DNA of 64,000 nt. Source: Nakazawaea peltata. Its lineage: Eukaryota; Ascomycota; Pichiomycetes; Alaninales; Pachysolenaceae. The translations under genes and the position numbers were made by a program. The number at the start of each line of letters is the position of its first letter. Position 1 is the first letter of the stretch. The DNA lies in contig BCGQ01000011.1 in assembly GCA_001599355.1 (NCBI GenBank), positions 1 to 64,000 of the forward strand. Reading direction: 5' to 3'. Shown here one piece after another: positions 9,714 to 19,106 of the stretch. The notes under the pieces are model-generated. The model saw nothing but the letters and a program-made list of their open reading frames with translations. It was not told the origin of the DNA and did no database searches.

Positions 9714-11852
9714 ATGAGTGATCAGGCTAAACCAATTGACTCTCTTCTTGAAGAGTTAGACCAGTTAACTTTTGATAAGAGCACTACTCTGTCTCCAGTG
9801 GTGACACAGGACTCTCAAGCACGCGATGATGAGTTTGTGGATGCCTTTGAGGACGAGCTGAGTAGTGATAAACACGAGGGTAAAGATGACAATGATGAGC
9901 CTGACATCGATGGAACTGAAAATGGGGACCCTGATAGTACTGAAATTCAATCTAATCTCACCAAAGGACTGCTGGTACAGTCCCTGGATGTTCCAGATGA
10001 GGTTAAATTAGACGCCGATACTGAGGAACTGAATGGTGTCAGTAGAACAGATTCCATAGACACTTCAATCACCAAGAATGACTCCAGCAATATAGATACA
10101 GAGCAAGATATATTGCCTGAAGAACAGCCAGTTGAGTCGGAGTCCTCCCTGGTAGAGCCAGTCCTGACCGACCCGACCCTGACAGGCTCTCTGAAAGAAC
10201 GCCGTGATAGTATCAGTAGTATGAGAAGTGCTCAATCTGCTAGTACCAAATCATTCAAGTCATGGTTTAACGTGAAATTGAAATCTGCAACATCTTCAAG
10301 AGAGAACTTTGGCACAACTAACGGCACCACAACTCTGGATTCGTGTTCCTCTCCTTCAATTTCTCAAGCACTGATGGAGATGATCTCCAACGAAGAGAAC
10401 TACGATTTGTTATTATACAGATACAATGACACAAGAAAAGCAATTAGCCAGAAAGATGAGAAAGACAAGGAACAATTAAAAGCGGGAAATCTGACTATCA
10501 AGAACACTTTCAACGAAATCAAATCTCATCATATAAGTAATGAACTTGTTGAAGAAATCGACTGGGAATTTTGGTCTGACGTACTGAACAATTACTCTCA
10601 AGTGATCAGTGATGATCCAGAAAAGTTCAGAGCTCTGATAAGTAAAGGAATTCCTCATGAATTGCGTGGGTTAATATGGCAATTGATTGCCAATTCCAAA
10701 TCTTTCAACTTAGAGACTCTTTTCACTACTTTGAAAAATGAGTCTAGTTTAAGTTCCAAGGCCATCAAGAGAGATTTGTCCAGAACAAGGTTCATGAATA
10801 TGGAAGATATCAAGCAAGAAGAAGTATACAATATCTTAAAACTGTACTCTATTTACGATGAAGAGGTTGGATACACCCAAGGGATGGCATTTGTCATTAT
10901 GCCGATCTTGATGAATATGAATGAGAATGAAGCATTTTGTTTGTTAGTCAGGTTGATGAAGAATTATGACTTGAGATCGATGTATTTACCTAAGATGCCA
11001 GGATTGGTGGTGAAATTGTACCAATTTGATCGCTTATTAGAAGATTTATGTCCACAATTATTCTATCATTTACAAAGACAAGGCATTAAATCATCTATGT
11101 ATCTGACTCAATGGTTTTTGACCTTGTTCGGATACAAATTCCCATTATCGATGATCTTGAGAATCTATGACATTATCATTCTGGAAGGTTTTGAGTCGAT
11201 TTTAAAATTCTCGATCAATTTAATGTTACAAAATAAAGATCATTTGATCACTTTAAACTTTGATGAACTGTTAACTTTCTTGAAAGATGAGTTGTTCATG
11301 GTTTATTTCAATGGCGACGAAGTCAAATTGGACAAAATGATTGAAGATTCAATGTCGATAAAGATCTTACCCATTATGTTGAAGAAATATGAGCAAGAGC
11401 ATGAAGAAATTTACAGATTAGAATCTGAAAGAGAACAAGAACTCGAAAATTTGAAGAATAAGAACGGAGAATTAACGATGAATATCAGGAAATTGGAGAT
11501 GTCCTACTCAATCCTTAATAAGGAGCACATAGAAATTGCAAATGAGATGATTCAAGGTAAGATGAAGATCGCAACTTTGGAAGAAGACAACAAATTATTG
11601 AAAGAACAATTGAATATGTATACCCTGGCGGATTCAGAACGTTCCAATGACAACCCACTGTTACAAAAAGACATTGATCTGGAGATCCAAAAGACTATGC
11701 AACGTAATTTGGAAGTGATGGAGATGAATAGAGAATTGGAGGAGCAATTGAGCGAATTAGAACTGAATTATGCACTGCTTTCCAAAAAATACGACTCCTT
11801 GAATACCGATCATACCAATTTGAAGTCCAGACTTCGTAACTTGATGGGGTGA
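9714..11852 (+). CDS. GYP5: TBC-domain Rab GTPase-activating protein, GYP5/GYL1-like
   Basis: 712 residues from ATG 9714. The N-terminal ~300 residues are acidic and disordered. A TBC domain (about residues 310-530) shows all three signature motifs: GIPHELRGLIW (motif A), IKRDLSR with the arginine finger (IxxDxxR, near 350) and GYTQGMAF with the glutamine finger (YxQ, near 386). CTG 11103 sits in MY-[CTG]-TQWFLTLF, where TBC proteins have Ala (MYASQWF). The C-terminal ~165 residues are a long coiled coil. In yeast, Gyp5 and Gyl1 stimulate Ypt1/Sec4 GTP hydrolysis in ER-to-Golgi and polarised exocytosis. The paralogue cannot be told apart here. Confidence 0.88.
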   Translation: MSDQAKPIDSLLEELDQLTFDKSTTLSPVVTQDSQARDDEFVDAFEDELSSDKHEGKDDNDEPDIDGTENGDPDSTEIQSNLTKGLLVQSLDVPDEVKLDADTEELNGVSRTDSIDTSITKNDSSNIDTEQDILPEEQPVESESSLVEPVLTDPTLTGSLKERRDSISSMRSAQSASTKSFKSWFNVKLKSATSSRENFGTTNGTTTLDSCSSPSISQALMEMISNEENYDLLLYRYNDTRKAISQKDEKDKEQLKAGNLTIKNTFNEIKSHHISNELVEEIDWEFWSDVLNNYSQVISDDPEKFRALISKGIPHELRGLIWQLIANSKSFNLETLFTTLKNESSLSSKAIKRDLSRTRFMNMEDIKQEEVYNILKLYSIYDEEVGYTQGMAFVIMPILMNMNENEAFCLLVRLMKNYDLRSMYLPKMPGLVVKLYQFDRLLEDLCPQLFYHLQRQGIKSSMYLTQWFLTLFGYKFPLSMILRIYDIIILEGFESILKFSINLMLQNKDHLITLNFDELLTFLKDELFMVYFNGDEVKLDKMIEDSMSIKILPIMLKKYEQEHEEIYRLESEREQELENLKNKNGELTMNIRKLEMSYSILNKEHIEIANEMIQGKMKIATLEEDNKLLKEQLNMYTLADSERSNDNPLLQKDIDLEIQKTMQRNLEVMEMNRELEEQLSELELNYALLSKKYDSLNTDHTNLKSRLRNLMG

Positions 11853-12049
11853 TCTATAACTTATTAGCATTTGAATAAATTACTTTTCAAGATAACCCCC
11901 TCGTATAACAGTAGTGCATTAATACTCAATATTCCCATTTAGGAAATCTCTTACTTCAGAATTTTTCCTCATTTTTTCAACTTCGATTTGAAAAAGAGGT
12001 GAGGAAAGAGAGAGGTGATAGTTGAGAACGTGTAAGGACATTGGTCATC

Positions 12050-12811
12050 ATGCAATTTGCTAGACATTTCAGTTCTGGAAGAACTCTGTTGGAGAGGACT
12101 TATAGATTGGTCACTCAAAGAAGAGTCGCCAAGGTTCCTGAGGTAAAAGAAGGTGACTTGAAGCCTTGGAACTTGGAGATTCCTAAGGATATTCCTCAGT
12201 ATCCTCGCTATAAATATGGAGAATCCAACTGGTTCAAACAGAGTAATAAAGGTTTATATGGAGGACAGTTCCCGGGAAGTGGTAATAAGGTGAGCGAAGA
12301 GGAACACAAGACTCCAAGAACCTTTAAAGTTAACGTAGTTAGAAAGCATTTGTGGAGTGAGGCTTTGAATAAATCCATCAAGATGAAAACAACTGGTCGT
12401 GTTTTGAGAACTTTGAGAAAAGAAGGTGGTTTAGACAACTATCTCTTGAAGGAGAAGTCTGCTAGGTTAAAAGAATTAGGTCCATTTGGCTATAAATTGA
12501 AATATGACGTTCTTCAACTGAAGTTACTGCAACAAAAGAAGCCAAAGGCTATTCACAGAGTAAGAGACCCAGCTCAAGACAACCAGTTGGTCAAGATTTA
12601 CCATAATGTCACCTATAACGGTGTTAAGTATAAGTTCAAGGTTGGTAAGCGTAAATTACTTGGTGCTTTATACCAAGAATTGGTAAAACATCATATTGAA
12701 CACTACTCATGGATGGATTTCAATGTGGAATACCAACCTAAGTCTGTTGAGGAGATTTGTATTGCATTGGTAGAGAACAATGTTGATCTCTCCGAATTCA
12801 CTGTCCTGTAA
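12050..12811 (+). CDS. MRPL24: Mitochondrial large-subunit ribosomal protein bL28m
   Basis: 253 residues from ATG 12050. The frame is open a few codons upstream but without another ATG. The segment YKYGESNWFKQSNKGLYGG and then NVVRKHLWSEALNK, GGLDNYLLKEKSARLKELG match the bL28m family closely, at the usual length (S. cerevisiae 258). The first ~25 residues (MQFARHFSSGRTLLERTYRL) are basic and Ser/Arg-rich, as a mitochondrial targeting peptide. The protein is a structural part of the mitoribosomal large subunit. A run of TTTTTCAACTTCGATTTGAAAAA lies ~60 bp upstream. Confidence 0.93.
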   Translation: MQFARHFSSGRTLLERTYRLVTQRRVAKVPEVKEGDLKPWNLEIPKDIPQYPRYKYGESNWFKQSNKGLYGGQFPGSGNKVSEEEHKTPRTFKVNVVRKHLWSEALNKSIKMKTTGRVLRTLRKEGGLDNYLLKEKSARLKELGPFGYKLKYDVLQLKLLQQKKPKAIHRVRDPAQDNQLVKIYHNVTYNGVKYKFKVGKRKLLGALYQELVKHHIEHYSWMDFNVEYQPKSVEEICIALVENNVDLSEFTVL

Positions 12812-13236
12812 GCTTGTATATAATGAATGAAGACAACTATATTTAGTATTAGTATGTGTAACTTAGAGTTAAGTAATCGAGGACAGAAGCATGATTTTTC
12901 AACAAGGCATCACTCAGTTAGGGCTTGTCTGGTCATCTCAGTTCGACATTCTTATCTTATTATCATCCCCTCCCATCTCATCGCTAGTCCTAATATGAGA
13001 CTGATACAGATCTGATGTATATTTGGTGTTACGATGTTGCCTGCCCTAGTTACATCACGTGATGCATAACCCTAAAAGAAAAAGAAAAAAATTTTCCCTA
13101 CTTTGAATTTTTTCACTTCTTCTCTCTTCTTCACTTAGCGCTGGGCTCAAGGAAGAAAAAAAATTTTCATATAATTTAATTTATTAAAGTTCTTTTCACT
13201 TATTTGTTTAATAGGATAACTAAAGAATAAGACAAA
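12812..13236 (+). promoter_or_regulatory. RPL36 promoter: CACGTG box, Tbf1-type site, A/T runs
   Basis: A palindrome ATCACGTGAT (13054-13063, core CACGTG) is followed 6 bp later by AACCCTAA (13068-13075), the reverse complement of the Tbf1 core TTAGGGTT. Two A-run/T-run elements (AAAAAAATTTTCCC near 13088 and AAAAAAAATTTTC near 13157) come next, then the RPL36 start at 13237. In Candida-type yeasts Tbf1 and Cbf1 drive ribosomal-protein genes; assigning these proteins here is inference. Confidence 0.7.
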
Positions 13237-14040
13237 ATGGCTAAGTCAGGTATGTGAACATCAAGAAATGATGATGTATTGAATGTCAGAACCAGTAGAA
13301 GAGTGGTCAAGGAGAGTATCATTCAAATTCTCCTTCTATGGAATCAAGTAGTGATCGAAAGAAGATTCATAAAGGAGACTCAACTTGAAAGATGAGGAGT
13401 ATTGTAAATTGAGTGAACATTTGGGACTAATATACATTGGATTCATATTCGAAGGCTGGCATCAGTTCAGATGTTGAATCGAAGCAATGTTGGTGATTCC
13501 TTACAAGTGATATACATGTACAAGATATCTATCCAAGACTACATCATACCTTCACAAGTATAATGAAGCATTAATATCTCAGTATGGATCTTATTTAACA
13601 GATTCATAGATACCATGTTTTACTTTGGAGAATCCAAAACTCTTTTACCTGGCTTTGGGTGAAAATCTCGACACACTCACACTTTATTGATTCAAACATT
13701 CAAAGCATCAACACAAATCCAAACTATAAACCATCTTACTAACTCATAAATAGGTATTGCTGTCGGACAGAACAAGGGTTTCATCACCACCCCAAAGACC
13801 GTTGCTCCAAAGGTTTCTAACAGAAAGGGTGCTCTTTCCAAGAGAGCCGAGTTCGTTAGATCCGTTGTTAGAGAAGTTGCTGGTTTGGCTCCATACGAAA
13901 GAAGAGTCATCGAATTGATCAGAAACGCCGGTGAGAAGAGAGCTAAGAAGTTAGCCAAGAAGAGATTGGGTACTCACTTGAGAGCCAAGAAGAAGGTCGA
14001 GGAAATGAACAAGATCATTGCCGAGTCCAGAAGACACTAA
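13237..14040 (+). CDS. RPL36: Cytosolic ribosomal protein eL36, one intron
   Basis: Exon 1 is 13237-13249 (ATG GCT AAG TCA G) and exon 2 is 13754-14040. Splicing joins S-G-I in frame and gives a 99-residue protein starting [13 protein letters not shown]. Exon 2 holds the family core ([53 protein letters not shown]), matching eL36 over its full length. Codon use is strongly biased (TTG, GCT/GCC, AGA, AAG) and contains no CTG, as expected for a very highly expressed gene. The intron sits after the fourth codon, a common position in yeast ribosomal-protein genes. Confidence 0.96.
13250..13753 (+). other. Spliceosomal intron of RPL36 (504 nt)
   Basis: Donor GTATGT at 13250, perfect branch site TACTAAC at 13737-13743, acceptor TAG ending at 13753. 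It is long compared with the 64-101-nt introns elsewhere in the window. ATGATGA-like and CTGA-like words occur, but I could not fit them into a box C/D snoRNA. Confidence 0.93.
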
Positions 14041-14265
14041 ATCTTTCATCTTTAATATATTAAAATACACATATATTAGTTTCTGTTAATAAAAAAAAAC
14101 TGTAGTTGATGATCGTTTAGATCCCTTATACTGAAAAGGTTTCTGCCCCGGGGAGCTCCTATTTACCTTTAGACCTTAGAAAAAGCTGGAAAAAAACACA
14201 GGGGCGCAATACTTTAAGATAACAGCGAGTGAAAGAAGGAGGAAGAGAGTGAGCGAAGAAGAAAG

Positions 14266-14958
14266 ATGATCAGACCTAGATTATTGATCAGACCGAGAAT
14301 ACTGGCCAGGCAATTCCATTCATCACCTGTAGCTAGTCGTGTTCGTTCTAGTTTCCACAATTCCCATGCACATTCCCTGACCCCCCCTCCATCGTACTTT
14401 GAGAATGTGGAGACTCCTCCAAAGACGCTTGATGAGTTGAAGGGTTCCCAGGGACTGGGCCAATCGCTGCCTCACCAGCCTGTGCAGCCATTTCAACAGC
14501 TCCAGAATACTCAGCAGCCGAATTCAGGATTCCAAAGTTCCGGTAATTTATTGTTAAACTTGACCATAGTGATTAGTATATCGGTGTTTGCCTTCTTACT
14601 GATGTACCAACAAGAGGAATTGCAGAGATTACAAAAAGAGAACTCATCTACTCATGTGACATTACACAAGGTTTTGATTAATTATAAGAAACAGATGGAG
14701 CAACAGCAACAAAAATTACTGCTGGCCCAGAAACTGAATCAGTTACTGATGGAAACCTCCAGATGGAAAATGCTTGTACATATACTGCTTCTACGTAAGG
14801 AGTTAGAAGAACGCGGGGCAGAAAAGGTTCAAATCGACCAAGTTTTGAAAGAGTTTGAGAAAAATGTCTTATTAGACAAGACAGGAAAGATTTGGTGCAA
14901 AGATGACTCCGAACTCAAGAAGTACCTTCCCCATTTAAACGATTATGATAGAAAATAG
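14266..14958 (+). CDS. Mitochondrial inner-membrane coiled-coil protein (INA17/INA22-like?)
   Basis: 230 residues from ATG 14266. The N-terminus MIRPRLLIRPRILARQFHSS is a classical Arg-rich presequence with a likely cleavage near QFHSS. A Pro/Gln-rich linker precedes one transmembrane segment (about residues 97-115, LLNLTIVISISVFAFLLMY), followed by a long Gln/Lys-rich coiled coil. This layout recalls the F1Fo-assembly factors Ina17/Ina22 of the inner membrane, but I see no diagnostic motif. CTG codons (as Ala) are frequent in the coil, which would otherwise be implausibly Leu-rich. Confidence 0.7.
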   Translation: MIRPRLLIRPRILARQFHSSPVASRVRSSFHNSHAHSLTPPPSYFENVETPPKTLDELKGSQGLGQSLPHQPVQPFQQLQNTQQPNSGFQSSGNLLLNLTIVISISVFAFLLMYQQEELQRLQKENSSTHVTLHKVLINYKKQMEQQQQKLLLAQKLNQLLMETSRWKMLVHILLLRKELEERGAEKVQIDQVLKEFEKNVLLDKTGKIWCKDDSELKKYLPHLNDYDRK

Positions 14959-15410
14959 AGATAATTTAACGTCTTGTTAGTATGTGTTACCCTGCCCTGT
15001 AAGCGAAAAAGATGGAGAGGGAAAATTTTTTTTCTCAGTATAAAAGGAGAAGCTCTCCCTCTGTTTTTCAGTAGTTGAATTTTTTCTTCTTTAACAATGT
15101 TTTAACCTTTATAGACGCCCATTAGAGTCACGGATCATATGAAAGAGATGGAATATATGATATTTGACTGATTTGTTTGCGAACGGGTCGGTTCTGTGCT
15201 CGGGTTTAGTTCTTAGATAAATTGTTTTGCCCAACCTTTTGATAGCGTGCTATTGTTCAGTTACTTGAATTAGCTATGCGGTTCTAAACATACATATTAA
15301 TGAAACGTAAAATGATTGATTGTTAAAATTATACATCTACAAGATTCAGTGTCCTTTTAATACTGTTTGGGGGGTGCGGTCCTTTGCGCACGCACCTCTT
15401 TGATCTTCCT
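14959..15410. other. Gene-free stretch with promoter-like elements
   Basis: This DNA lies between the 3' ends of two convergent genes, so no promoter is expected here. It nevertheless holds GAAAATTTTTTTTC (about 15021-15034), TATAAAA (about 15041) and pyrimidine tracts (15055-15095), followed by a region with no usable ORF. An unrecognised non-coding RNA is possible. Confidence 0.4.
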
Positions 15411-15745
15411 CTATATTAACTTGGCATCGCGGTCTTTATCTGTTCTACGTTGCTCCATTTTCAAATGTAAGAGATTTAATGACGGGCAGCAGGTGGTTTT
15501 CTTCACATCTGGGTTCGATTCATAATACTCATGACAGCATTTGTATAACTGGTCTATCAAGGCCGTACATTTGGACTCGTTGTAGTTGTTCTTATGTAAG
15601 CAAGCTTAATATGGCATGGAGCCTACAGTTAGTAGTGTTCCTGAATCAAGGTGCCAGAGATGAAAGATGCGAGTCTTCCTCTTCTATTTCTCAATATATA
15701 CTTACCTTGAATCAGACACAGTTCTGGTTTGCATGGATCACTCAT
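15411..15745 (-). CDS. CMC4: Mitochondrial CX9C protein Cmc4, one intron
   Basis: Exon 1 is 15745-15706 (14 residues) and exon 2 is 15604-15411, ending at TAG 15413-15411. The spliced 77-residue protein begins MSDPCKPEACAIQACLHK and continues with KCTALIDQLYKCC and TTCCPSLNL. It aligns along its length with S. cerevisiae Cmc4 (MSNPCQKEACAIQDCL...), keeping the cysteine pattern of the twin CX9C family of the intermembrane space, imported through Mia40. The EACAIQ motif needs both CTG codons (15721-15719 and 15715-15713) read as Ala; with Leu it would be ELCLIQ. The second exon starts after AAG 15605. The earlier TAG at about 15628 is only 6 nt beyond the branch A and would give a stop. Confidence 0.9.
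15605..15705 (-). other. Spliceosomal intron of CMC4 (101 nt)
   Basis: On the minus strand the donor is GTAAGT (15705-15700), the branch site TACTAAC lies at about 15640-15634, and the acceptor is AAG ending at 15605. A TAG very close to the branch point is skipped in this model. Confidence 0.85.
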
Positions 15746-15948
15746 TCTCTAACAATCTGGTTATTCCCTTCTTCATTCCATCAAATTTATAAGTTATATC
15801 GAGCATTTTTTTTCCATATTTTTCTCTTCTTTAGCTCTTCTATCTATTAAAAGAGGGTACATCTAAGTAGGTTATTAACTTGGGGGGAAAGAAATTCTCA
15901 ATTCGGTTGATTATTATCATTGAAACTACTTGATCACTCACAAGAATA

Positions 15949-17013
15949 ATGGAAGGTTTAAATGAGAATGACCGCTCTCTTCTGATGGTCGGTTTGAAGG
16001 GAATCAAATATAAGGGGTTCGATCTTAATGAGTTAAGTATCGGCGTGAACGAACAGGGAATTTTCAGTAAAGATTCCCCCTTTTTGTCGACCGATTCTAC
16101 CACTACATGGGCTTTATTGAAGTTTCAGGTCAAAAAAATGATACTTATGAGATTTTTACATGAGTTGGTTAGGATTGAACGGGAGATCACAAAGGTTTAT
16201 AATGACTTGTCAAAACTATTCGGGTTGATTCTGCTGCATATCTTTCACAGTGGACCTTTAAGTATAATATTTGACACCCTTAATTATCAAGCAGTTAGAA
16301 GCCCTAATAATGGTCCAATGAATGTTGCAGTTGTGGTTTCCGATATACCCCCCTTTTTGAACCCCCCTCCTGATCCGATTCCAACAGCCTATTTAGATGC
16401 AGATAAGAAAATAGTCACCCCCACCAAAGAGGAAATTGAGCTACTGGAACAACTCCACACAATTTACTCAAGCGAGAAGAGTCTTCATGAGAAGAATCAT
16501 ATCTCTGCCACACTAGTTAGAGTCAGTCAAATTATAGTGGCCCTGAGTGTGGAGTTGGATATCAAATCAGTGCTTTTCTACAATTGTTCAGGTGAAATCT
16601 GGGAGAAAGATTCCCACACAGATATACTTTCTGTTATCGGTGAGTTAGTGTCAAGCACTATCAACGATAATGTGGCAGAAAACCCTATCTTACTAGTGAA
16701 TCATGTCACTCTGAAAAAATTAGTCATTAGTTTAGCGGGACAAGGATATCGAGAAATTTATTCCGAATCGGATGCACCACAGTTTTCCCTTAAGGTGAAT
16801 TTAATTAGCAGAACACACATTATTTTCAAACCCCTAGATTTAGTATTAGACATAGGGCCAAGATCCACATTTTTTTGTGCAAAAGGAATGAGGTGGCTTC
16901 AGGGCTCATTGACAGGTGATGCCATGGCGTATCATGATTCAGAACATGAGCTCAATGCCAGTTCCTTTAAGTCAGCTCTAAAATGCTATTCAGGGGATGC
17001 CCCGCGGGAATAA
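15949..17013 (+). CDS. 354-aa protein, function unknown
   Basis: ATG 15949 to TAA at 17011. It is divergent from CMC4 with ~200 bp between starts. The sequence looks like a folded, mostly soluble protein with mixed alpha and beta content (MVGLKGIKYKGFDLNELSIG at the N-terminus; a Pro-rich loop PPFLNPPPDP near 140; a helical part near 160-230; GYREIYSESDAPQFSLKVNL near 265-285). No signal peptide, membrane segment or known catalytic motif is visible. I do not recognise the family. Length and codon use support a real gene. Confidence 0.7.
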   Translation: MEGLNENDRSLLMVGLKGIKYKGFDLNELSIGVNEQGIFSKDSPFLSTDSTTTWALLKFQVKKMILMRFLHELVRIEREITKVYNDLSKLFGLILLHIFHSGPLSIIFDTLNYQAVRSPNNGPMNVAVVVSDIPPFLNPPPDPIPTAYLDADKKIVTPTKEEIELLEQLHTIYSSEKSLHEKNHISATLVRVSQIIVALSVELDIKSVLFYNCSGEIWEKDSHTDILSVIGELVSSTINDNVAENPILLVNHVTLKKLVISLAGQGYREIYSESDAPQFSLKVNLISRTHIIFKPLDLVLDIGPRSTFFCAKGMRWLQGSLTGDAMAYHDSEHELNASSFKSALKCYSGDAPRE

Positions 17014-18216
17014 CGTTCCTGCCTCCGACAGATCCATCCACAAAAAATTTACAGCCTGACTAACTGTCATTGTGCATGAAAAAATTAGATTCGACCCATT
17101 TTTCTCTGCGCCTTTAGAGGCTACTAATTTAAGGGTTTAGTTTTCGGTCTCGGGCCGCGTCACTAACAAACGAGAAAAAATTTTTTCTATGGGAGTGGAG
17201 ATACCGCCTGTAGAACATAATAGAAGGAGGGGAGATTCTGAATAGGAGGGAGCTTCCGTTAACCCCATGAAGAAGGAGGGGTTTAATACTATGTAAAAGG
17301 AAATATATATGGCTAATGAGTAGTAAGTTTCACAACTGTGAATAACTCTCAATATAGTAGACACAGTTACACAGAGAACACAGCTGAAAATTGTGTACCA
17401 TAACGGTTTCAACCACACCAAATTTTTATCACTAGTTCTGATTAGTAACCTTGTTGGTTGTACACGTGATCTTATGAGCAAAAAAGAACAGAACGCAAGA
17501 GAAAGATTTTTTTTACTGCATTAGGTAAGGCGCCAACTTGTTACGAAGATTGACACCGTGAAGAATTTTCTTTTGCTTCAGAACGCAAGTTCCATTCACC
17601 GATACAATTCAGGATGTACCAAAAGAGGCAAGAACTTAATGGTTAGCGCTGGGAAAGAGAAAGCACCGCCGTACTCTAAAACCATGATTGGCTGAAAACT
17701 TTTCAAACTCCTTCTGAGTGAGGCCTCTCATCTCCACCATAAGAGGTATGACCTTGTAAGTTCCTTTATTTGTGTTTTTGTATACCCTAAATCATCTATC
17801 TGTCTGAGGAGTAAAGTGAAGAAAAATGACCCCCCCCTCCAAAATAAACAAACCCACACTTCGAGTGTGTGAGCAAAAAAAAACTGTGTAAAATTCTCTT
17901 CTCATCGATGACTAATGTTAATAAGTGTATTTCAGAACGTTACAAAAAAAAACACACATTTTAGTCTGATTAGAAATAACACACGCGCTCTTTTACATAG
18001 TTTTTTCTTTGCGGTGACTCAAATCGCAAGGAATAAATGACACATTACTGAAAAATGTGGGATTATTTTCGGAACGCTGAGAAAAATTTTCAATGTGAAT
18101 CATCGAGGGGGGTATGCACTAACATATAAATAATCGATGTCATTCCAGGGTTTTAAGATTTATCAAAATAATTATCAACAGTATCATATACATCAAAATC
18201 CTTTGACATTACAAAG
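17014..18216 (+). promoter_or_regulatory. 1.2-kb intergenic region upstream of the poly-Q protein gene
   Basis: No supported gene. It contains A/T homopolymer runs, a 16-bp palindrome AGAAAAAATTTTTTCT (17173-17188), a C-run (about 17829-17837), CCCCTC- and GAGGGG-type stress-element-like words, and GAAAAATTTT at 18081-18090. It ends in a TATAAATAA-like stretch near 18125. The length suggests a heavily regulated downstream gene. Confidence 0.45.
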
Positions 18217-18651
18217 ATGGATTTCATTTTTGACTTAGAAGACGATCTGCAACAGCAGCAACAACAACAGCAACAATACTCTCCATACTTCCCAGTATCG
18301 GAGGAGCCACAGTTATTGGCCTACGGTCTGGATTCCGAGTCTTTGTACTCTGTTTCTCCAACCAACTCACTCGATGACAACTTATTATCTACTCCACGTT
18401 GCCAACATCACTTTTTGTACGACTCCAAGTTTACATCAAAGCACAACTGCGAATGCCATAACTCTTCCACATCATCTTTACTGCAGCCACAAACACCGAC
18501 AGAGGGAGTCCTGCAAGAGCAATTACCATTATTCAAGGGCGCTAGCGAATTCGAGCATCAATTACATTCTAAAGACCACCAATCCATCCAAAGTAGTTTC
18601 CACATCCTGAAGGATAACTACAGATTGTGGTTAAGTGTTTCTAGAGCTTAA
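18217..18651 (+). CDS. Small poly-Gln/Ser-rich protein, function unknown
   Basis: 144 residues from ATG 18217. It begins MDFIFDLEDDLQQQ, an acidic-hydrophobic start, followed by nine Gln, then a Ser/Tyr-rich region. A possible metal-binding patch (CQHHFLYDS...KHNCECHN) lies near residues 65-87. The C-terminus (FHILKDNYRLWLSVSRA) may form a helix. The composition resembles small yeast transcription cofactors or stress-response proteins, but no domain is recognised. The very long upstream region suggests regulated expression. Confidence 0.6.
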   Translation: MDFIFDLEDDLQQQQQQQQQYSPYFPVSEEPQLLAYGLDSESLYSVSPTNSLDDNLLSTPRCQHHFLYDSKFTSKHNCECHNSSTSSLLQPQTPTEGVLQEQLPLFKGASEFEHQLHSKDHQSIQSSFHILKDNYRLWLSVSRA

Positions 18652-19106
18652 ACTCACCACAGTTTCCACCCCTAATAATGATTGCTTACGACTTTACTTT
18701 ACATGCTGCATAATAATTTAATCGCTTTTATATAATACAAAGCATTTTGAAATACTTCATTTTAATAACATACTTTTCATCGATATACTTATGTCTATGT
18801 TGAATAGATAGTATATTAACCCAACTAATTCGAGGTTGTAGCTATTCTATTGTAACAATCGAACTGAAGTTAACTCCAAAAAGCACAAGAAAGAAAAGAA
18901 AAAAAAAAACAAAAAAAACCCCTCCTGTCACCGATTGCTCGCGCAGGAAAACCTGTTCCGGGGCGGAGATTTTTCTTTCACTTCCGCCTGTTAACTGCCG
19001 GCAAAGGTGTGAAGAGCATCTTTGCCTCATTCTGAATTGCTATGTCATTCCTTTCATCTCGACGTTAGCCTGGCCAAATAGAACCTGGCCTACAAAGCAC
19101 ATCAGT
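18652..19106. other. Intergenic region with an A-rich tract
   Basis: AT-rich 3' flank of the poly-Q gene, then a purine tract (about 18880-18920: GAAAGAAAAGAAAAAAAAAAA type). No ORF or RNA gene is supported. Confidence 0.5.

Noticed and set aside
13250-13753. Possible box C/D snoRNA inside the RPL36 intron
   Set aside because: ATGATGA- and CTGA-like words occur, but not in a C/D order with a terminal stem.
15695-15710. ATACTTACCTT on the plus strand, like the 5' end of U1 snRNA
   Set aside because: No U1 stem-loop I or Sm site follows. The word is the reverse complement of the CMC4 intron donor AAGGTAAGTAT.
15479-15850. 123-codon plus-strand ORF
   Set aside because: It runs antisense over CMC4 and its intron; the composition is not protein-like.
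17137-17481. 114-codon minus-strand frame
   Set aside because: It lacks an ATG near its start and runs through a palindromic A/T tract.
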